Shown here piece by piece: positions 47,188-55,718 of a stretch of 64,000 nucleotides of DNA. Both the position numbers and the translations under genes were made by a program. The notes under the pieces were generated by a model, which searched no databases, was not told where the DNA came from, and saw only the letters and a program-made list of their open reading frames with translations. How positions within the stretch are numbered: the stretch's first letter is position 1; every line of letters starts with the position of its first letter. The stretch is from Paenibacillus oleatilyticus (GTDB taxonomy: Bacteria; Bacillota; Bacilli; Paenibacillales; NBRC-103111): positions 1 to 64,000 of the forward strand of contig NZ_JAHNZO010000019.1 of the NCBI RefSeq assembly GCF_018998565.1, in the 5' to 3' direction.

Positions 47188-48123
47188 TTAGTGGTTCCCT
47201 TTTTTTAGCGGAGCGTAGAACGTACCTTCGACTTCCGCGATATCGTCCTGATTCAGCCGGTCGACTTCAATAATCGTCCGCGGAGGGTATGGCCCCTTGC
47301 CCCACAGCTCTTCCTGGATCTTATTGACGATCGGACGGTATCTATACATGTCGGTGACATAGACGACAAGCCGTGTCGCATCGCGGAGCGTGGCGCCTTC
47401 GGATTCGGCGATCAGCTTCATATTGAGGAACGCTTGCCGGATGCGGCCTTCTTCGTCCGCTATGAGCTTATTGGTCTTCGGATCGATGCCCCGCATGCCC
47501 GCGACGTAGATATTGTCCCCTGCGCGTGTGCCGAGGTTCCACGGTCCGGTCGGTTGAATTGCGCCTTCGGGGGACAGCGTTTTGACGCCGTTCGGCGAGA
47601 TGCTGTCTTTCTGCGGAGCGTAGAACGTGCCTTCGACTTCCACGATGTCGTCCTGATTCAGCCGGTCGACTTCAATGATCGTCCGCGGAGGATAAGGTCC
47701 CTTACCCCACAGCTCTTCCTGAATCTTGTTGACGATCGGACGGTATCTGTACATATCGGTGACATAAACGACAAGCCGTGTCGCATCGCGAAGGGTGGCG
47801 CCTTCGGATTCGGCGATCAGCTTCATATTGAGGAACGCTTGCCGGATGCGGCCTTCTTCGTCCGCCACGAGCTTATTGGTCTTCGGATCGATGCCCCGCA
47901 TGCCTGCGATATACAGATGATCCCCGGCCCGGGTTCCGAGATTCCACGGTCCGGTCGGCTGAATCGCGCCTTCGGGAGATAAGGTTTTTACTCCACTGGG
48001 GGATACGGCGGTATCCGAAGAGGCCCACGCCTGCATGCCGACGGCGGCCCCAACAAGTTGCAGCGCAAGAAAGCTTGAAATCATTCGCCGATACGTTCTT
48101 CCTCTTTGTGGTTTCGTATTCAT
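47188..48123 (-). CDS. exported tandem RidA-like protein
   Basis: A 311-residue protein with a twin-basic signal peptide (RTYRRMISSFLALQLVGAAVGM, shown by its ends RTYRR and VGMQAWA) and two nearly identical RidA/YjgF domains, residues about 45-175 and 180-308. Each has GPWNLGTRAGD, IYVAGMRGIDPKTNKL, RIRQAFLNMKLIAESEGATL, VVYVTDMYRYRP and PPRTIIEVDRLNQDDI; the Arg in the last motif is the RidA imine-binding residue. RidA enzymes hydrolyse reactive enamines/imines and are usually cytosolic and single-domain. The start at 48123 follows AGGAGGAG. Nucleotide differences between the copies are mostly synonymous. Confidence 0.9.
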   Translation of the reverse strand: MNTKPQRGRTYRRMISSFLALQLVGAAVGMQAWASSDTAVSPSGVKTLSPEGAIQPTGPWNLGTRAGDHLYIAGMRGIDPKTNKLVADEEGRIRQAFLNMKLIAESEGATLRDATRLVVYVTDMYRYRPIVNKIQEELWGKGPYPPRTIIEVDRLNQDDIVEVEGTFYAPQKDSISPNGVKTLSPEGAIQPTGPWNLGTRAGDNIYVAGMRGIDPKTNKLIADEEGRIRQAFLNMKLIAESEGATLRDATRLVVYVTDMYRYRPIVNKIQEELWGKGPYPPRTIIEVDRLNQDDIAEVEGTFYAPLKKGNH

Positions 48124-48589
48124 TCGAGCTCCTCCTATGTAGTGATTCTTTTTGCCGTTACCCTCCTCGTTTGAGACACGGATTCCCAATTTTCGCCGGC
48201 TTACGGTGACCATCTTTAGAACTATGACTTTGGTTGGGATGCTAAGCTGATGAACTGGACGACATTGGTTTTCTTGATGGTAACCGCTTCTCAACGAGGA
48301 GGGGTGAAATCAAAGAGAATATACCATAATTATGCATGTTATTGAAGTTAATAATTTAGAACTAAACCTATTTTTTGCCATAAATGATCGGTATTATATC
48401 GTTTTCTAAAGAAATGGAATGTATATTAATACAATAATTAGAATATATATTCTTTTTGTTGTTTTGGAAACGTTATTACAAAAATATCCGCCATAAGACC
48501 TAATAATCTAAGGGCCTGCTGCCGAAATAAAAAAGAGTCTTCTATTTTTGGGACAAAAGAAAGAGATAAAACGGGTAGGAGGAAACAGC
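48124..48589 (+). other. 466-bp divergent intergenic region with inverted arms
   Basis: Between the minus-strand RidA gene and the plus-strand chemoreceptor gene. Left arm 48159-48213 (GTTACCCTCCTCGTTTGAGA ... GGTGACCATC) and right arm 48272-48306 (GATGGTAACCGCTTCTCAAC, then GAGGAGGGGTG) are complementary in two blocks, separated by about 58 bp. The remaining DNA to 48540 is AT-rich with short palindromes (for example AATATATATT). No known riboswitch core is seen. Confidence 0.45.
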
Positions 48590-50614
48590 GTGAATCCACA
48601 GCAGAAATCGCAATCGAAACAGAAGTTACAACCAAAACTGAAACTGAACCTGCGCCTGGTAATGTCGATTAAAAATCGGCTGATCCTTGCGTTTTTGGCA
48701 GTCTTGCTTTTGCCAACCGGTGCCTTGGGGTATTTTTCATATCAGAAAGCGGAGAAAGATATTACCGAACAAATTTTGAGAAATACGAAACAGAGCGTGG
48801 ACTCCGTCAATCAACAGACGACCAAATTAATTACAACCAGCTTGGAGGACTTGAATTATCTTGCACAAACCGTGAACAGCGGAATGGTGAACGGCGAGAA
48901 AAGTCCGGAGCTTCGAAGAGTGCTTGATCCGATAAAAGCGGTTAAGAAAGAATACGATCATGTCCAATACGCAACCAATGACGGCAAATTGCTGAATTCT
49001 CCGCAGCAAACTTTCGCTGCCGGGTTTGATCCGAGAGACCGCCCGTGGTACAAGAACGCCCTGGCCAAAAAAGGAGAGGCTCTTGTCAGCAGTCCGATCA
49101 TCAGTCAGGACGGGAAGGTTATCGTGGTGCCTTCCAAAGCGACCGAGGACGGGTCCGGGGTAGTCAGCGTCGTTCTGAGCTTGACTAACCTGTCCCAACA
49201 AGTGAATGCGATCAAAGTGGGGGAGCAGGGGTATGTTACCATCCTGGATCAGGGATATAAATATCTTACCCATCCGACCCTTCCCATCGGGACCGAGAAT
49301 ACCGAATCGGTCGTTGCCCAAATGAAGGAGCAGGCCGAAGGAATCGTAGACTACGTATCATCCGAAGGAAAGCGAAAAAAAGCCATCTTCGAGACGAACG
49401 AGTTAACGGGATGGAAAATCGTGGGGATCATGGATTTGGATGAAATTGCCCAGGCTAGCCGGGGGATTTTCCAAACGACGCTTATTATTATGGTCATCGC
49501 CGTGCTGCTTGGGATGCTGCTGGTATTGGGGATTATCCGGTCGATTCATCGACCGTTGAACCGCTTGATGACCGCAACGGAAAAGATCGCCTCCGGCGAT
49601 TTGCGTGAAGAGGTGGCAGTCACTTCGAACGACGAGTTGGGCATGCTGTCGGCCGCGGTGAATAGGATGACGGTCAATTTGCGCCATCTGATCGGTCAAG
49701 TCGGCTCCAATTCCGAACTGGTGGCTTCGACCTCGGAGGAATTATCGGCAAGTGCGGAGCAGACGCGAAATACGGCGGATCATATCGCTAGTGCCGTTCA
49801 GGAAATCGCCGCGGGCGCGGAACGGCAAGTAAGCAGTGCGACGGAACTTACTCAAGCGATGGGCGAAGTGTCCCAAGGGATGGATAAAGCGGCGGCGTCG
49901 ATTCAATCCGTATCCCAATTAACGGTTGCCACGAACAACAAAGCAAGTAATGGGAATACTGTCGTGATTAAAACGGTTGAGCAGATGAACCTGATTCAAG
50001 AGACTGTCAGCCATACGGCCGAAGCGGTGAACCAATTAGGCGATAAAATTAATGAAATCGGCAATATCGTGACTTTAATTACGGAAATCGCGGGTCAAAC
50101 CAACCTGTTGGCGCTGAATGCGGCGATTGAAGCGGCACGGGCCGGCGAAAACGGAAGAGGATTCGCGGTCGTTGCCGGTGAAGTTCGCAAACTGGCGGAA
50201 CAGTCCGGCGCAGCCGCAGGTCAAATTCGCGAGCTCATTCAACATGTTCAGGCGGAAGCGGAAAATGCGGTCCGATCGATGCATGACGGTACGGAGGTTG
50301 TCAAAGAAGGGATCAGCATGGTTCATTTGACCGGAGAGACGTTTAAGGAAATCGTGGCTTCCATCGAACAAGTGGCTGCCGAAGGCATGGAGGTCGCTTC
50401 CATCGTATCCCAAGTGAATGCGAACGCACAAAGCATGGTCGAAAAAGCCAACGATGTGGCCGGCATTGCCGAACAATCGGCCGGCAATACGCAAAGTGTC
50501 GCGGCGGCAACGGAGCAGCAGAGTGCCTCGATGGAAGAGGTGTTCGCTTCCGCGGAGGCGCTTAGCAAGATGGCGCAGGAGTTACAAGATGTGATTGGCA
50601 AATTTAAACTGTAG
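48590..50614 (+). CDS. methyl-accepting chemotaxis protein
   Basis: A 674-residue transmembrane chemoreceptor. TM1 near residues 29-48, an extracellular double-Cache-like sensing domain ([25 protein letters not shown] near 145, [20 protein letters not shown] near 210), TM2 near 295-317, a HAMP domain ([20 protein letters not shown]) and a long signalling hairpin with the conserved tip [23 protein letters not shown] 48590 follows AGGAGG with 7 bases; TTG 48548 has no site. dCache receptors of this type bind amino acids or organic acids. Ligand unknown. Confidence 0.95.
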   Translation: MNPQQKSQSKQKLQPKLKLNLRLVMSIKNRLILAFLAVLLLPTGALGYFSYQKAEKDITEQILRNTKQSVDSVNQQTTKLITTSLEDLNYLAQTVNSGMVNGEKSPELRRVLDPIKAVKKEYDHVQYATNDGKLLNSPQQTFAAGFDPRDRPWYKNALAKKGEALVSSPIISQDGKVIVVPSKATEDGSGVVSVVLSLTNLSQQVNAIKVGEQGYVTILDQGYKYLTHPTLPIGTENTESVVAQMKEQAEGIVDYVSSEGKRKKAIFETNELTGWKIVGIMDLDEIAQASRGIFQTTLIIMVIAVLLGMLLVLGIIRSIHRPLNRLMTATEKIASGDLREEVAVTSNDELGMLSAAVNRMTVNLRHLIGQVGSNSELVASTSEELSASAEQTRNTADHIASAVQEIAAGAERQVSSATELTQAMGEVSQGMDKAAASIQSVSQLTVATNNKASNGNTVVIKTVEQMNLIQETVSHTAEAVNQLGDKINEIGNIVTLITEIAGQTNLLALNAAIEAARAGENGRGFAVVAGEVRKLAEQSGAAAGQIRELIQHVQAEAENAVRSMHDGTEVVKEGISMVHLTGETFKEIVASIEQVAAEGMEVASIVSQVNANAQSMVEKANDVAGIAEQSAGNTQSVAAATEQQSASMEEVFASAEALSKMAQELQDVIGKFKL

Positions 50615-50631
50615 CAGACAGGACAGAAAGA

Positions 50632-50666
50632 GACCCACAGCAACGGGCTGTGGGTCTTAAGGTTTT
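50632..50666 (+). terminator. Rho-independent terminator
   Basis: GACCCACAGC / GCTGTGGGTC with an AACGG loop then TTAAGGTTTT, 18 bases after the chemoreceptor gene. Confidence 0.8.
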
Positions 50667-50869
50667 ATATATTAAAAAGGGGGTCAAGGATTATTATAGC
50701 CGGCGAACATTAAAGAACGATGAAAATTATATTTCATTTATATTACAAATCTGATAAATCGGAATAATGCAACGACAGGCACGCATAAGGGTATAGGAAA
50801 CAAACCAGCAGAAACATTTGTGGCAGCGTTTACATTGAACTCTATGCCGAAAGGGGAACAGTACCTGCC

Positions 50870-52144
50870 ATGAAAAAATATGTGAATTCCCCGAACGCGT
50901 TCGCTCTGGGCATGCTCGCCATGATGATCCCGACTCAAGCGTTCAGCGCGTTCTACAGCTACTACTACGTGGAGAAGCTGGGTCTTGGCGTAGGGCTTGC
51001 CACGCTTGCAAGAACGATTTACTTGATCTGGGATGCGCTTAACCAGCCCTTGTTCGGCTATTTATCCGACCGGACGCGCAGCCGCTTCGGACGGCGCAAG
51101 CCGTGGATCGTAGGCGCGGTTCCGTTGTTCATGCTGACGTTCGTTATGGTGTTTGCCGTCCCGGACGGCTTGTCCGGCTACAGCTTGTTCGCCTGGTTTC
51201 TGATCGCGCTCGTGTTGTTCGAGAGCGTCTCTGCCATTCTGTGGGTAAACTACGGCGCTTTGTTCCCGGAGCTGTTCCGGGGCGAGCGGCTGCGGGCCAA
51301 AGCATCCGCCATTCAGCAGGGCTTTCAAATCGCCGCCATCCTTATCGGCTCGGCGCTGACGCCGGTATTATTTGCAGCAATGGGCTTCGGACGAATGGCG
51401 CTTGTGTATGCCGCTGCTTTTGCCGTATTCATGCTGCTGTGCGCCGCGACCGTAAGGGAAAGCGAGGAAGCCCGCCAAGAACCGCCGCTCCGGCTGCGGG
51501 AAGCGTTCTGCGAAACGCTCAAAAACCGCGTTTTCTGGTTGTTCAATCTGGCCAACTCGTTCGCGCAGACGGTGAACGGGCTGATCGGATCGATGATTCC
51601 GTTTTATGCCAAATACGTACTGCGCATCCCGGAATCGCAAGTCTCCCTGCTGCTTGCTTCCGTATTCGTGTCGGTCATTCCGCTGGTTGCCGTGTGGTAT
51701 TGGATTGTTCGCAGACTGGGAGCGCTCCGAAGCTGGCGGCTTTCCTTGGGTGTGTACGGGCTGTCCGTCATTCCGCTGTGGTTCGGCAGCCATTTGGCGG
51801 GCGGCATCGCGGCAGGCGTTGCGGTCGGGTTCGGCTTGGCGGGCTTTCTGGTGACGCCGCCCGTGCTTGGAAGCCAGATCATCGACCGGGACTTCGAGCA
51901 GACCGGACGCCGGAGAGAGGGTGTCTATACCGCGGTCGGCGGCTTTATTACGCGTTCGAGCGGCTTGATCTCGGCGTTGGCGTTCTGGGTGGTCGGGTTG
52001 CTGTTCGGGTATGTGAGCGGGGAGCAGCCGGGGCCTGATCCGCAGGGCACGTTCCGCTTTTTGATCAGCGCCGTTCCTTTTTGTTTGCTGGCGGTGTCGT
52101 TTCTAATTGCTTCCACCCTCCAATTCCCGGACAAGCGCGAATGA
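50870..52144 (+). CDS. GPH/MelB-like MFS transporter
   Basis: A 424-residue, 12-TM carrier of the glycoside-pentoside-hexuronide (MFS_2) type: IYLIWDALNQPLFGYLSDRTRSRFGRRKPWI in loop 2-3 is the family's cation-site/loop signature (Asp near 61, RSRFGRRKPW). LVTPPVLGSQIIDRDFEQTGRRREGVYTA carries the second signature (GRRREG). Family members use Na+ or H+ to bring in sugars or sugar acids. The ribosome site is modest (AAGGGG). No sugar-use genes flank it, so the substrate is open. Confidence 0.88.
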   Translation: MKKYVNSPNAFALGMLAMMIPTQAFSAFYSYYYVEKLGLGVGLATLARTIYLIWDALNQPLFGYLSDRTRSRFGRRKPWIVGAVPLFMLTFVMVFAVPDGLSGYSLFAWFLIALVLFESVSAILWVNYGALFPELFRGERLRAKASAIQQGFQIAAILIGSALTPVLFAAMGFGRMALVYAAAFAVFMLLCAATVRESEEARQEPPLRLREAFCETLKNRVFWLFNLANSFAQTVNGLIGSMIPFYAKYVLRIPESQVSLLLASVFVSVIPLVAVWYWIVRRLGALRSWRLSLGVYGLSVIPLWFGSHLAGGIAAGVAVGFGLAGFLVTPPVLGSQIIDRDFEQTGRRREGVYTAVGGFITRSSGLISALAFWVVGLLFGYVSGEQPGPDPQGTFRFLISAVPFCLLAVSFLIASTLQFPDKRE

Positions 52145-52175
52145 AAAAAACTGCCGCGCATCAGCAGCAGTTTCC
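52144..52175 (-). terminator. probable terminator of the TM2 gene
   Basis: On the minus strand AAACTGC / GCAGTTT with a 12-base loop followed by further Ts; it overlaps the end of the convergent MFS gene. Confidence 0.5.
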
Positions 52176-52199
52176 GGGGTAAATATGAGGCGATGGAAA

Positions 52200-52478
52200 T
52201 TAATTCTTGATAGGTCTGCCATCGGAATCGGTAAAACTCCCAACGGCGATCATGATAAAATCAATCAATGTCCAGATACCGAAGCCGCCCAAGGTAATCA
52301 GCATCAGGATGCCGGTTCCGACCTTGCCTACGTAGAAGCGGTGAACGCCAAGCGATCCCAAGAAGAAAGCCAGAAGCAGCGCGGCTACAAAGCTTTTCGG
52401 ACTCTTGTGTTGATGTTGCGGTGTAGTATAATCCACAGTGATTCCTCCATTAACAACAGTAAATTTTGAAATGCTCAT
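52200..52478 (-). CDS. TM2 domain protein
   Basis: A 92-residue membrane protein with the TM2 domain: KSPKSFVAALLLAFFLGSLGVHRFYVGKVGTG, first TM with the conserved GxxGxHRFY turn, and LITLGGFGIWTLIDFIMIAVG as second TM. GGAGGAA precedes the ATG. TM2 proteins are widespread with no settled function. It stands alone. Confidence 0.9.
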   Translation of the reverse strand: MSISKFTVVNGGITVDYTTPQHQHKSPKSFVAALLLAFFLGSLGVHRFYVGKVGTGILMLITLGGFGIWTLIDFIMIAVGSFTDSDGRPIKN

Positions 52479-52569
52479 TTGTATCTATCGGCAGGCGCTT
52501 ATCCAAAAGTTAGTTTTCTTTTCTAAATAATTCTTAATAATTGCAGCTTATTTTTGCCGGCGGCGATAT

Positions 52570-52598
52570 TTGCCTTTACGTACGGAATGTGGTAAAAT
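52570..52598 (+). promoter_or_regulatory. cspA-type gene promoter
   Basis: TTGCCT (52570-52575), a 17-bp spacer and TAAAAT (52593-52598). It gives a 5' leader of about 135 bases, the length expected for cold-shock mRNAs. Confidence 0.6.
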
Positions 52599-52627
52599 GA
52601 AATAAATGTTTATAAATGAAACCGGAA

Positions 52628-52690
52628 TTCACATATTGAAAAAGGTGACATTTTTTACATGATACTTTTTTCAATGTGTGAATTTTTTAA
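52628..52690 (+). promoter_or_regulatory. cold-shock leader hairpin
   Basis: TTCACATATTGAAAAAG pairs with CTTTTTTCAATGTGTGAA across a 20-base loop, directly followed by TTTTTT. It lies in the 5' leader 50 bp before the cspA-type start codon. It could be a temperature-dependent structure or an attenuator. Confidence 0.55.
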
Positions 52691-52741
52691 TTTTGGTTAA
52701 AAATGAGCATATTAAATTTATTAATTGTGGAGGTCACACCC

Positions 52742-52945
52742 ATGCAAACAGGTACAGTAAAATGGTTTAACGCAGAGAAAGGCTACGGCTTCATCGAAGT
52801 TGAAGGCGGCAGCGACGTATTCGTGCATTTCAGCGCGATCCAAGGCGAAGGCTTCAAGTCCCTGGACGAAGGCCAACGCGTTGAATTCAACGTTGTTCAA
52901 GGCAACCGCGGACCGCAAGCCGAGAACGTTGTAAAAGTTTACTAA
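52742..52945 (+). CDS. cspA: cold shock protein, CspA family
   Basis: A 67-residue single cold-shock domain with both RNA-binding motifs, KGYGFIEV (RNP1) and VFVHFSAI (RNP2), and the family start [13 protein letters not shown]. It binds single-stranded RNA and DNA and melts mRNA structure in the cold. GGAGGT lies before ATG 52742; in-frame upstream codons are inside the leader. Long leader with hairpin and own terminator. Several csp copies per genome are usual, so the exact number name is not certain. Confidence 0.95.
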   Translation: MQTGTVKWFNAEKGYGFIEVEGGSDVFVHFSAIQGEGFKSLDEGQRVEFNVVQGNRGPQAENVVKVY

Positions 52946-52952
52946 GCAGCAA

Positions 52953-52988
52953 GCCCGCTTCTAACGCAAGTTAGGGGCGGTTTTTCTT
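52953..52988 (+). terminator. Rho-independent terminator
   Basis: CCGCTTCTAAC / GTTAGGGGCGG with a GCAA loop then TTTTTC, right after the cold-shock gene. Confidence 0.85.
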
Positions 52989-53018
52989 TTAGTATTGAGA
53001 TCGGAAAGGGGAATGGCC

Positions 53019-53246
53019 GTGAATTATCGTAAAAAGATGTTTGAGGAAGTCCCCAAGGAAGAGACCAAGATCTGGTCCTGTACGAAAGAAGACTGCAACG
53101 GGTGGATGCGGGACAATTTTATGTTCGAGCATAACCCGACGTGTCCATTGTGCCAGTCCGCTATGGTTAGCGATACGAGAATGCTGCCGGTGCTGGTGAA
53201 TTCGGCGCCGGATCAACGTCCGGTCAAGACCGGTCAAGAGGAATAG
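53019..53246 (+). CDS. YdjO-family cold-inducible protein
   Basis: A 75-residue protein with the YdjO pattern: NYRKKMFEEVPKEETKIWSC, CTKEDCNGWMRDNF and CPLCQSAMV, i.e. a CxxxxC and a CxxC that together form a zinc knuckle. B. subtilis YdjO is annotated as cold-inducible. The start GTG 53019 matches the known N-terminus and sits 7 bases after GGGG; an ATG at 53013 is too close to that site. It follows the cspA-type gene by 73 bp but has a terminator between, so joint cold control would be through read-through or its own promoter. Confidence 0.85.
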   Translation: MNYRKKMFEEVPKEETKIWSCTKEDCNGWMRDNFMFEHNPTCPLCQSAMVSDTRMLPVLVNSAPDQRPVKTGQEE

Positions 53247-53258
53247 GCACGAATTTGA

Positions 53259-53300
53259 CAGCCGCCGTTCAAGTTGTTAACTTGGATGGGCGGTCTTTTT
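53259..53300 (+). terminator. Rho-independent terminator
   Basis: GCCGCCGTTCAAGTT / AACTTGGATGGGCGGTC then TTTTTT, just after the YdjO-like gene. Confidence 0.85.
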
Positions 53301-53322
53301 TGTTCCGAGTGAGGTGATGAGG

Positions 53323-53934
53323 ATGCTCGAATGGACGGGAGAGCGAATTATTCCGAAGCAGATGAAGCCGACGAACGGCATGCTGCTGGAGCATATCGCG
53401 AGATATTATTTTGCTGCTCCATATGTGCAGGGGCGGGTACTGGACATTGCGTGCGGAACCGGGTACGGGAGCCATATGACGGCCAAGGAGCGGAAGCGGG
53501 AAGTGACGGAAATCGTCGCCGTCGACAACGATGAGGAGACGCTGCGGTACGCAAGCCGGGAGTACCATCATCAGAAGGTGACGTATGTGCAAGGGGACGC
53601 GACAGACCCGGGGCTTCCGGAGCGGCTCGGCCTGTTCGATACGATCTTGAGCTTTGAAACGATCGAGCACCTGGAGGACGACAGGACGTTTATGCTCAAC
53701 CTCTACCGCATGCTGAAGCCGGGGGGAATTCTGGTCTTGTCCAGCCCGTTCGGCCGGGGGCGGGGCATGCCGACCAGCGAACCGTTTCATGTTCACCAGT
53801 TGACACCGAGCGAGTTCGAGGAGTTGTTCACCGGGTTTGCGGAGGTGGACATCTACTACCAGCGGGGCGTGACCTTCGAGAAGCCGCGGGACGGCATCCG
53901 GTATTTTATCGGCGTGGCGGTGTGCCGGAAGTAG
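53323..53934 (+). CDS. class I SAM-dependent methyltransferase
   Basis: A 203-residue Rossmann-fold methyltransferase. Motif I VLDIACGTGYGSHM near residue 42, acidic end of strand 2 IVAVDNDEET near 70, motif II YVQGDATDP near 97, ILSFETIEHL near 115 and LKPGGILVLSSPF near 138. The N-terminus (LEWTGERIIP) is typical of methyltransferases near surface-sugar genes. ATG 53323 is 8 bases after GAGG; ATG 53317 is in frame but too close. Acceptor unknown. Confidence 0.88.
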   Translation: MLEWTGERIIPKQMKPTNGMLLEHIARYYFAAPYVQGRVLDIACGTGYGSHMTAKERKREVTEIVAVDNDEETLRYASREYHHQKVTYVQGDATDPGLPERLGLFDTILSFETIEHLEDDRTFMLNLYRMLKPGGILVLSSPFGRGRGMPTSEPFHVHQLTPSEFEELFTGFAEVDIYYQRGVTFEKPRDGIRYFIGVAVCRK

Positions 53935-54062
53935 CGGGGACCTCATTCCTCCACTTTTCAAACGAGGCGACCTTCTGGTACATTGGTATCACGAGATTTC
54001 GAAAACCTGCCGAAGCCGGGAGGCGCTAGCTCCCGCAGCGGCGCAAAGTGAGGCCGTGACCG

Positions 54063-55718
54063 ATGTATAAGCTCATGCTTGTGGAAGACGAAGAAGATGT
54101 GCGCGAAGGCATCCTGCGGGAGATCGACTGGGCCCGCCACGGATTTGAAGTGATCGAAACCGCGGAAAACGGTCAGGAGGCGGCGGAGCTGTTCGAACGG
54201 CAGGTGCCGGACGTGGTCGTCACCGACATCCGCATGCCGTTTATGGACGGGCTGCAGCTGGCGGCGTGGATCAGGCAGCGGTACGAAGCGACGAAGATTG
54301 TCATCCTGACCGGTTTCGACGAGTTCGAATATGCGCAAAAAGCGGTCAAGCTGCATATCGACGAATATGTGCTCAAGCCGTATTCGGCGCAGGAGCTGAT
54401 CGACGTGCTGGCGAAGATCAAGCGCCGGATTGACGAAGAAGCGGCGGAGAAGGAAAACGTCCAGACGCTGCAGGAGCACTACCGCAGAAGTCTGCCCGTG
54501 CTGCGCGAGGTTTTCTTGGCCTCGCTGGTCGCGCGGAAGCTGCCGCGGCGCGAAATCGAGGAGAAGTGCCGCAGCTACAATCTGGAGCTGGCGGCGGACG
54601 CCTACGTCGTATCCGTCATCAGTATGGATACGGGCGACAGCGAGGACGCGGAGGGAGCGGCCGAAGCCTCGCTGAGAGGTTCGAAGGACACGGAGCTGAA
54701 GCGCTTCGCCGTGCTGAACATTGCCGAAGAAATCGTCGAGAAGCACCGGCTGGGGCGGGTGTTTTTGCACAACGATTACTTGGTGCTTTTGACGGTAGCC
54801 GGACAGGTGCCGGAGGGCGAAGCTTCCACACTTAAGAAAACGCTTACTGCGCTGGAGGACATCCGGCAGAGCATTGCGAAATATTTGAAATTTACCGTCA
54901 CGATTGGCGTCGGTACCGTATGCGGCGAATTGACGGACGTATCCTATTCGTACAAGGATGCGGTATTGGCGCTCGATTACCGCGGCATTCTCGGCAGCAA
55001 CCGGATCATTTGCATCGACGACGTGGAGACGCGTTTCGTCGAGAAGCTGCGCTTCGACGAATTGAAGGAGCATGCATTGATCCGCTGTCTGAAGGTCGGC
55101 ACCCCGCAGGAAATTCAGGAGACGGTGGACGGCTTGTTTCACGGCATCGGCGAAACGCAGGTGTCGTTCAAGGATTACCAGATTTACTTGATGGAAATGT
55201 TAACCGCCATTCTCAAAGCGGCCAAAGACGCGAACGTCGATTTGGATGCGGTGCTCGGGACGGACTTCGTACCGTTCGCGGAGCTGCACAAGTTCGCGAG
55301 CCTGCAGGAAGCGAAGAGCCGCATTCTCGGGCTGTGCACCGCCATCATGAACAGCATCGCAAGCCAGCGGCAGTATGCGTACAAATCGCTGGTGGAGCAG
55401 GCCATCGAGTATACGAAGAGCCATTTCCACGAGACCGACATTTCGATCCAGAAAGTGTGCAGCCATCTGCATATCAGCGCGGGCTATTTCAGCAGCATTT
55501 TCAAGAAAGAAGCGAAAATGACGTTCGTGAGCTACCTGATGCACATTCGGATGGAAGCGGCGAAGGAGCTGCTGCGGACAACTGACCTCAAAGCGTTCGA
55601 GATCGCCGAGCGGGTCGGATATGCGGAGCCGAACTATTTCAGCTTCAGCTTCCGCAAGCATGTCGGCGTCTCGCCGAAGGAATACCGCAGCGCCGCCATG
55701 GAGGGACAGCGCGGATGA
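54063..55718 (+). CDS. YesN-type AraC response regulator
   Basis: A 551-residue response regulator. The receiver domain covers residues 1-120 with DED near 9-11, phospho-Asp in VVVTDIRMPFMDG near 57 and Lys in EYVLKPYSA near 106. A long middle part follows (about 150-430), and the C-terminal AraC domain (about 450-545) has two HTHs: ISIQKVCSHLHISAGYFSSIF and FEIAERVGYAEPNYFSFSFRKHVGVSPKEYR. It pairs with the kinase that starts 4 bases before its stop. Such pairs usually switch on sugar or polysaccharide transport genes. Confidence 0.95.
   Translation: MYKLMLVEDEEDVREGILREIDWARHGFEVIETAENGQEAAELFERQVPDVVVTDIRMPFMDGLQLAAWIRQRYEATKIVILTGFDEFEYAQKAVKLHIDEYVLKPYSAQELIDVLAKIKRRIDEEAAEKENVQTLQEHYRRSLPVLREVFLASLVARKLPRREIEEKCRSYNLELAADAYVVSVISMDTGDSEDAEGAAEASLRGSKDTELKRFAVLNIAEEIVEKHRLGRVFLHNDYLVLLTVAGQVPEGEASTLKKTLTALEDIRQSIAKYLKFTVTIGVGTVCGELTDVSYSYKDAVLALDYRGILGSNRIICIDDVETRFVEKLRFDELKEHALIRCLKVGTPQEIQETVDGLFHGIGETQVSFKDYQIYLMEMLTAILKAAKDANVDLDAVLGTDFVPFAELHKFASLQEAKSRILGLCTAIMNSIASQRQYAYKSLVEQAIEYTKSHFHETDISIQKVCSHLHISAGYFSSIFKKEAKMTFVSYLMHIRMEAAKELLRTTDLKAFEIAERVGYAEPNYFSFSFRKHVGVSPKEYRSAAMEGQRG

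Noticed and set aside
54430..55585. Alternative plus-strand frames inside the YesN gene
   Set aside because: Out-of-frame shadows caused by high third-position GC; no start sites.
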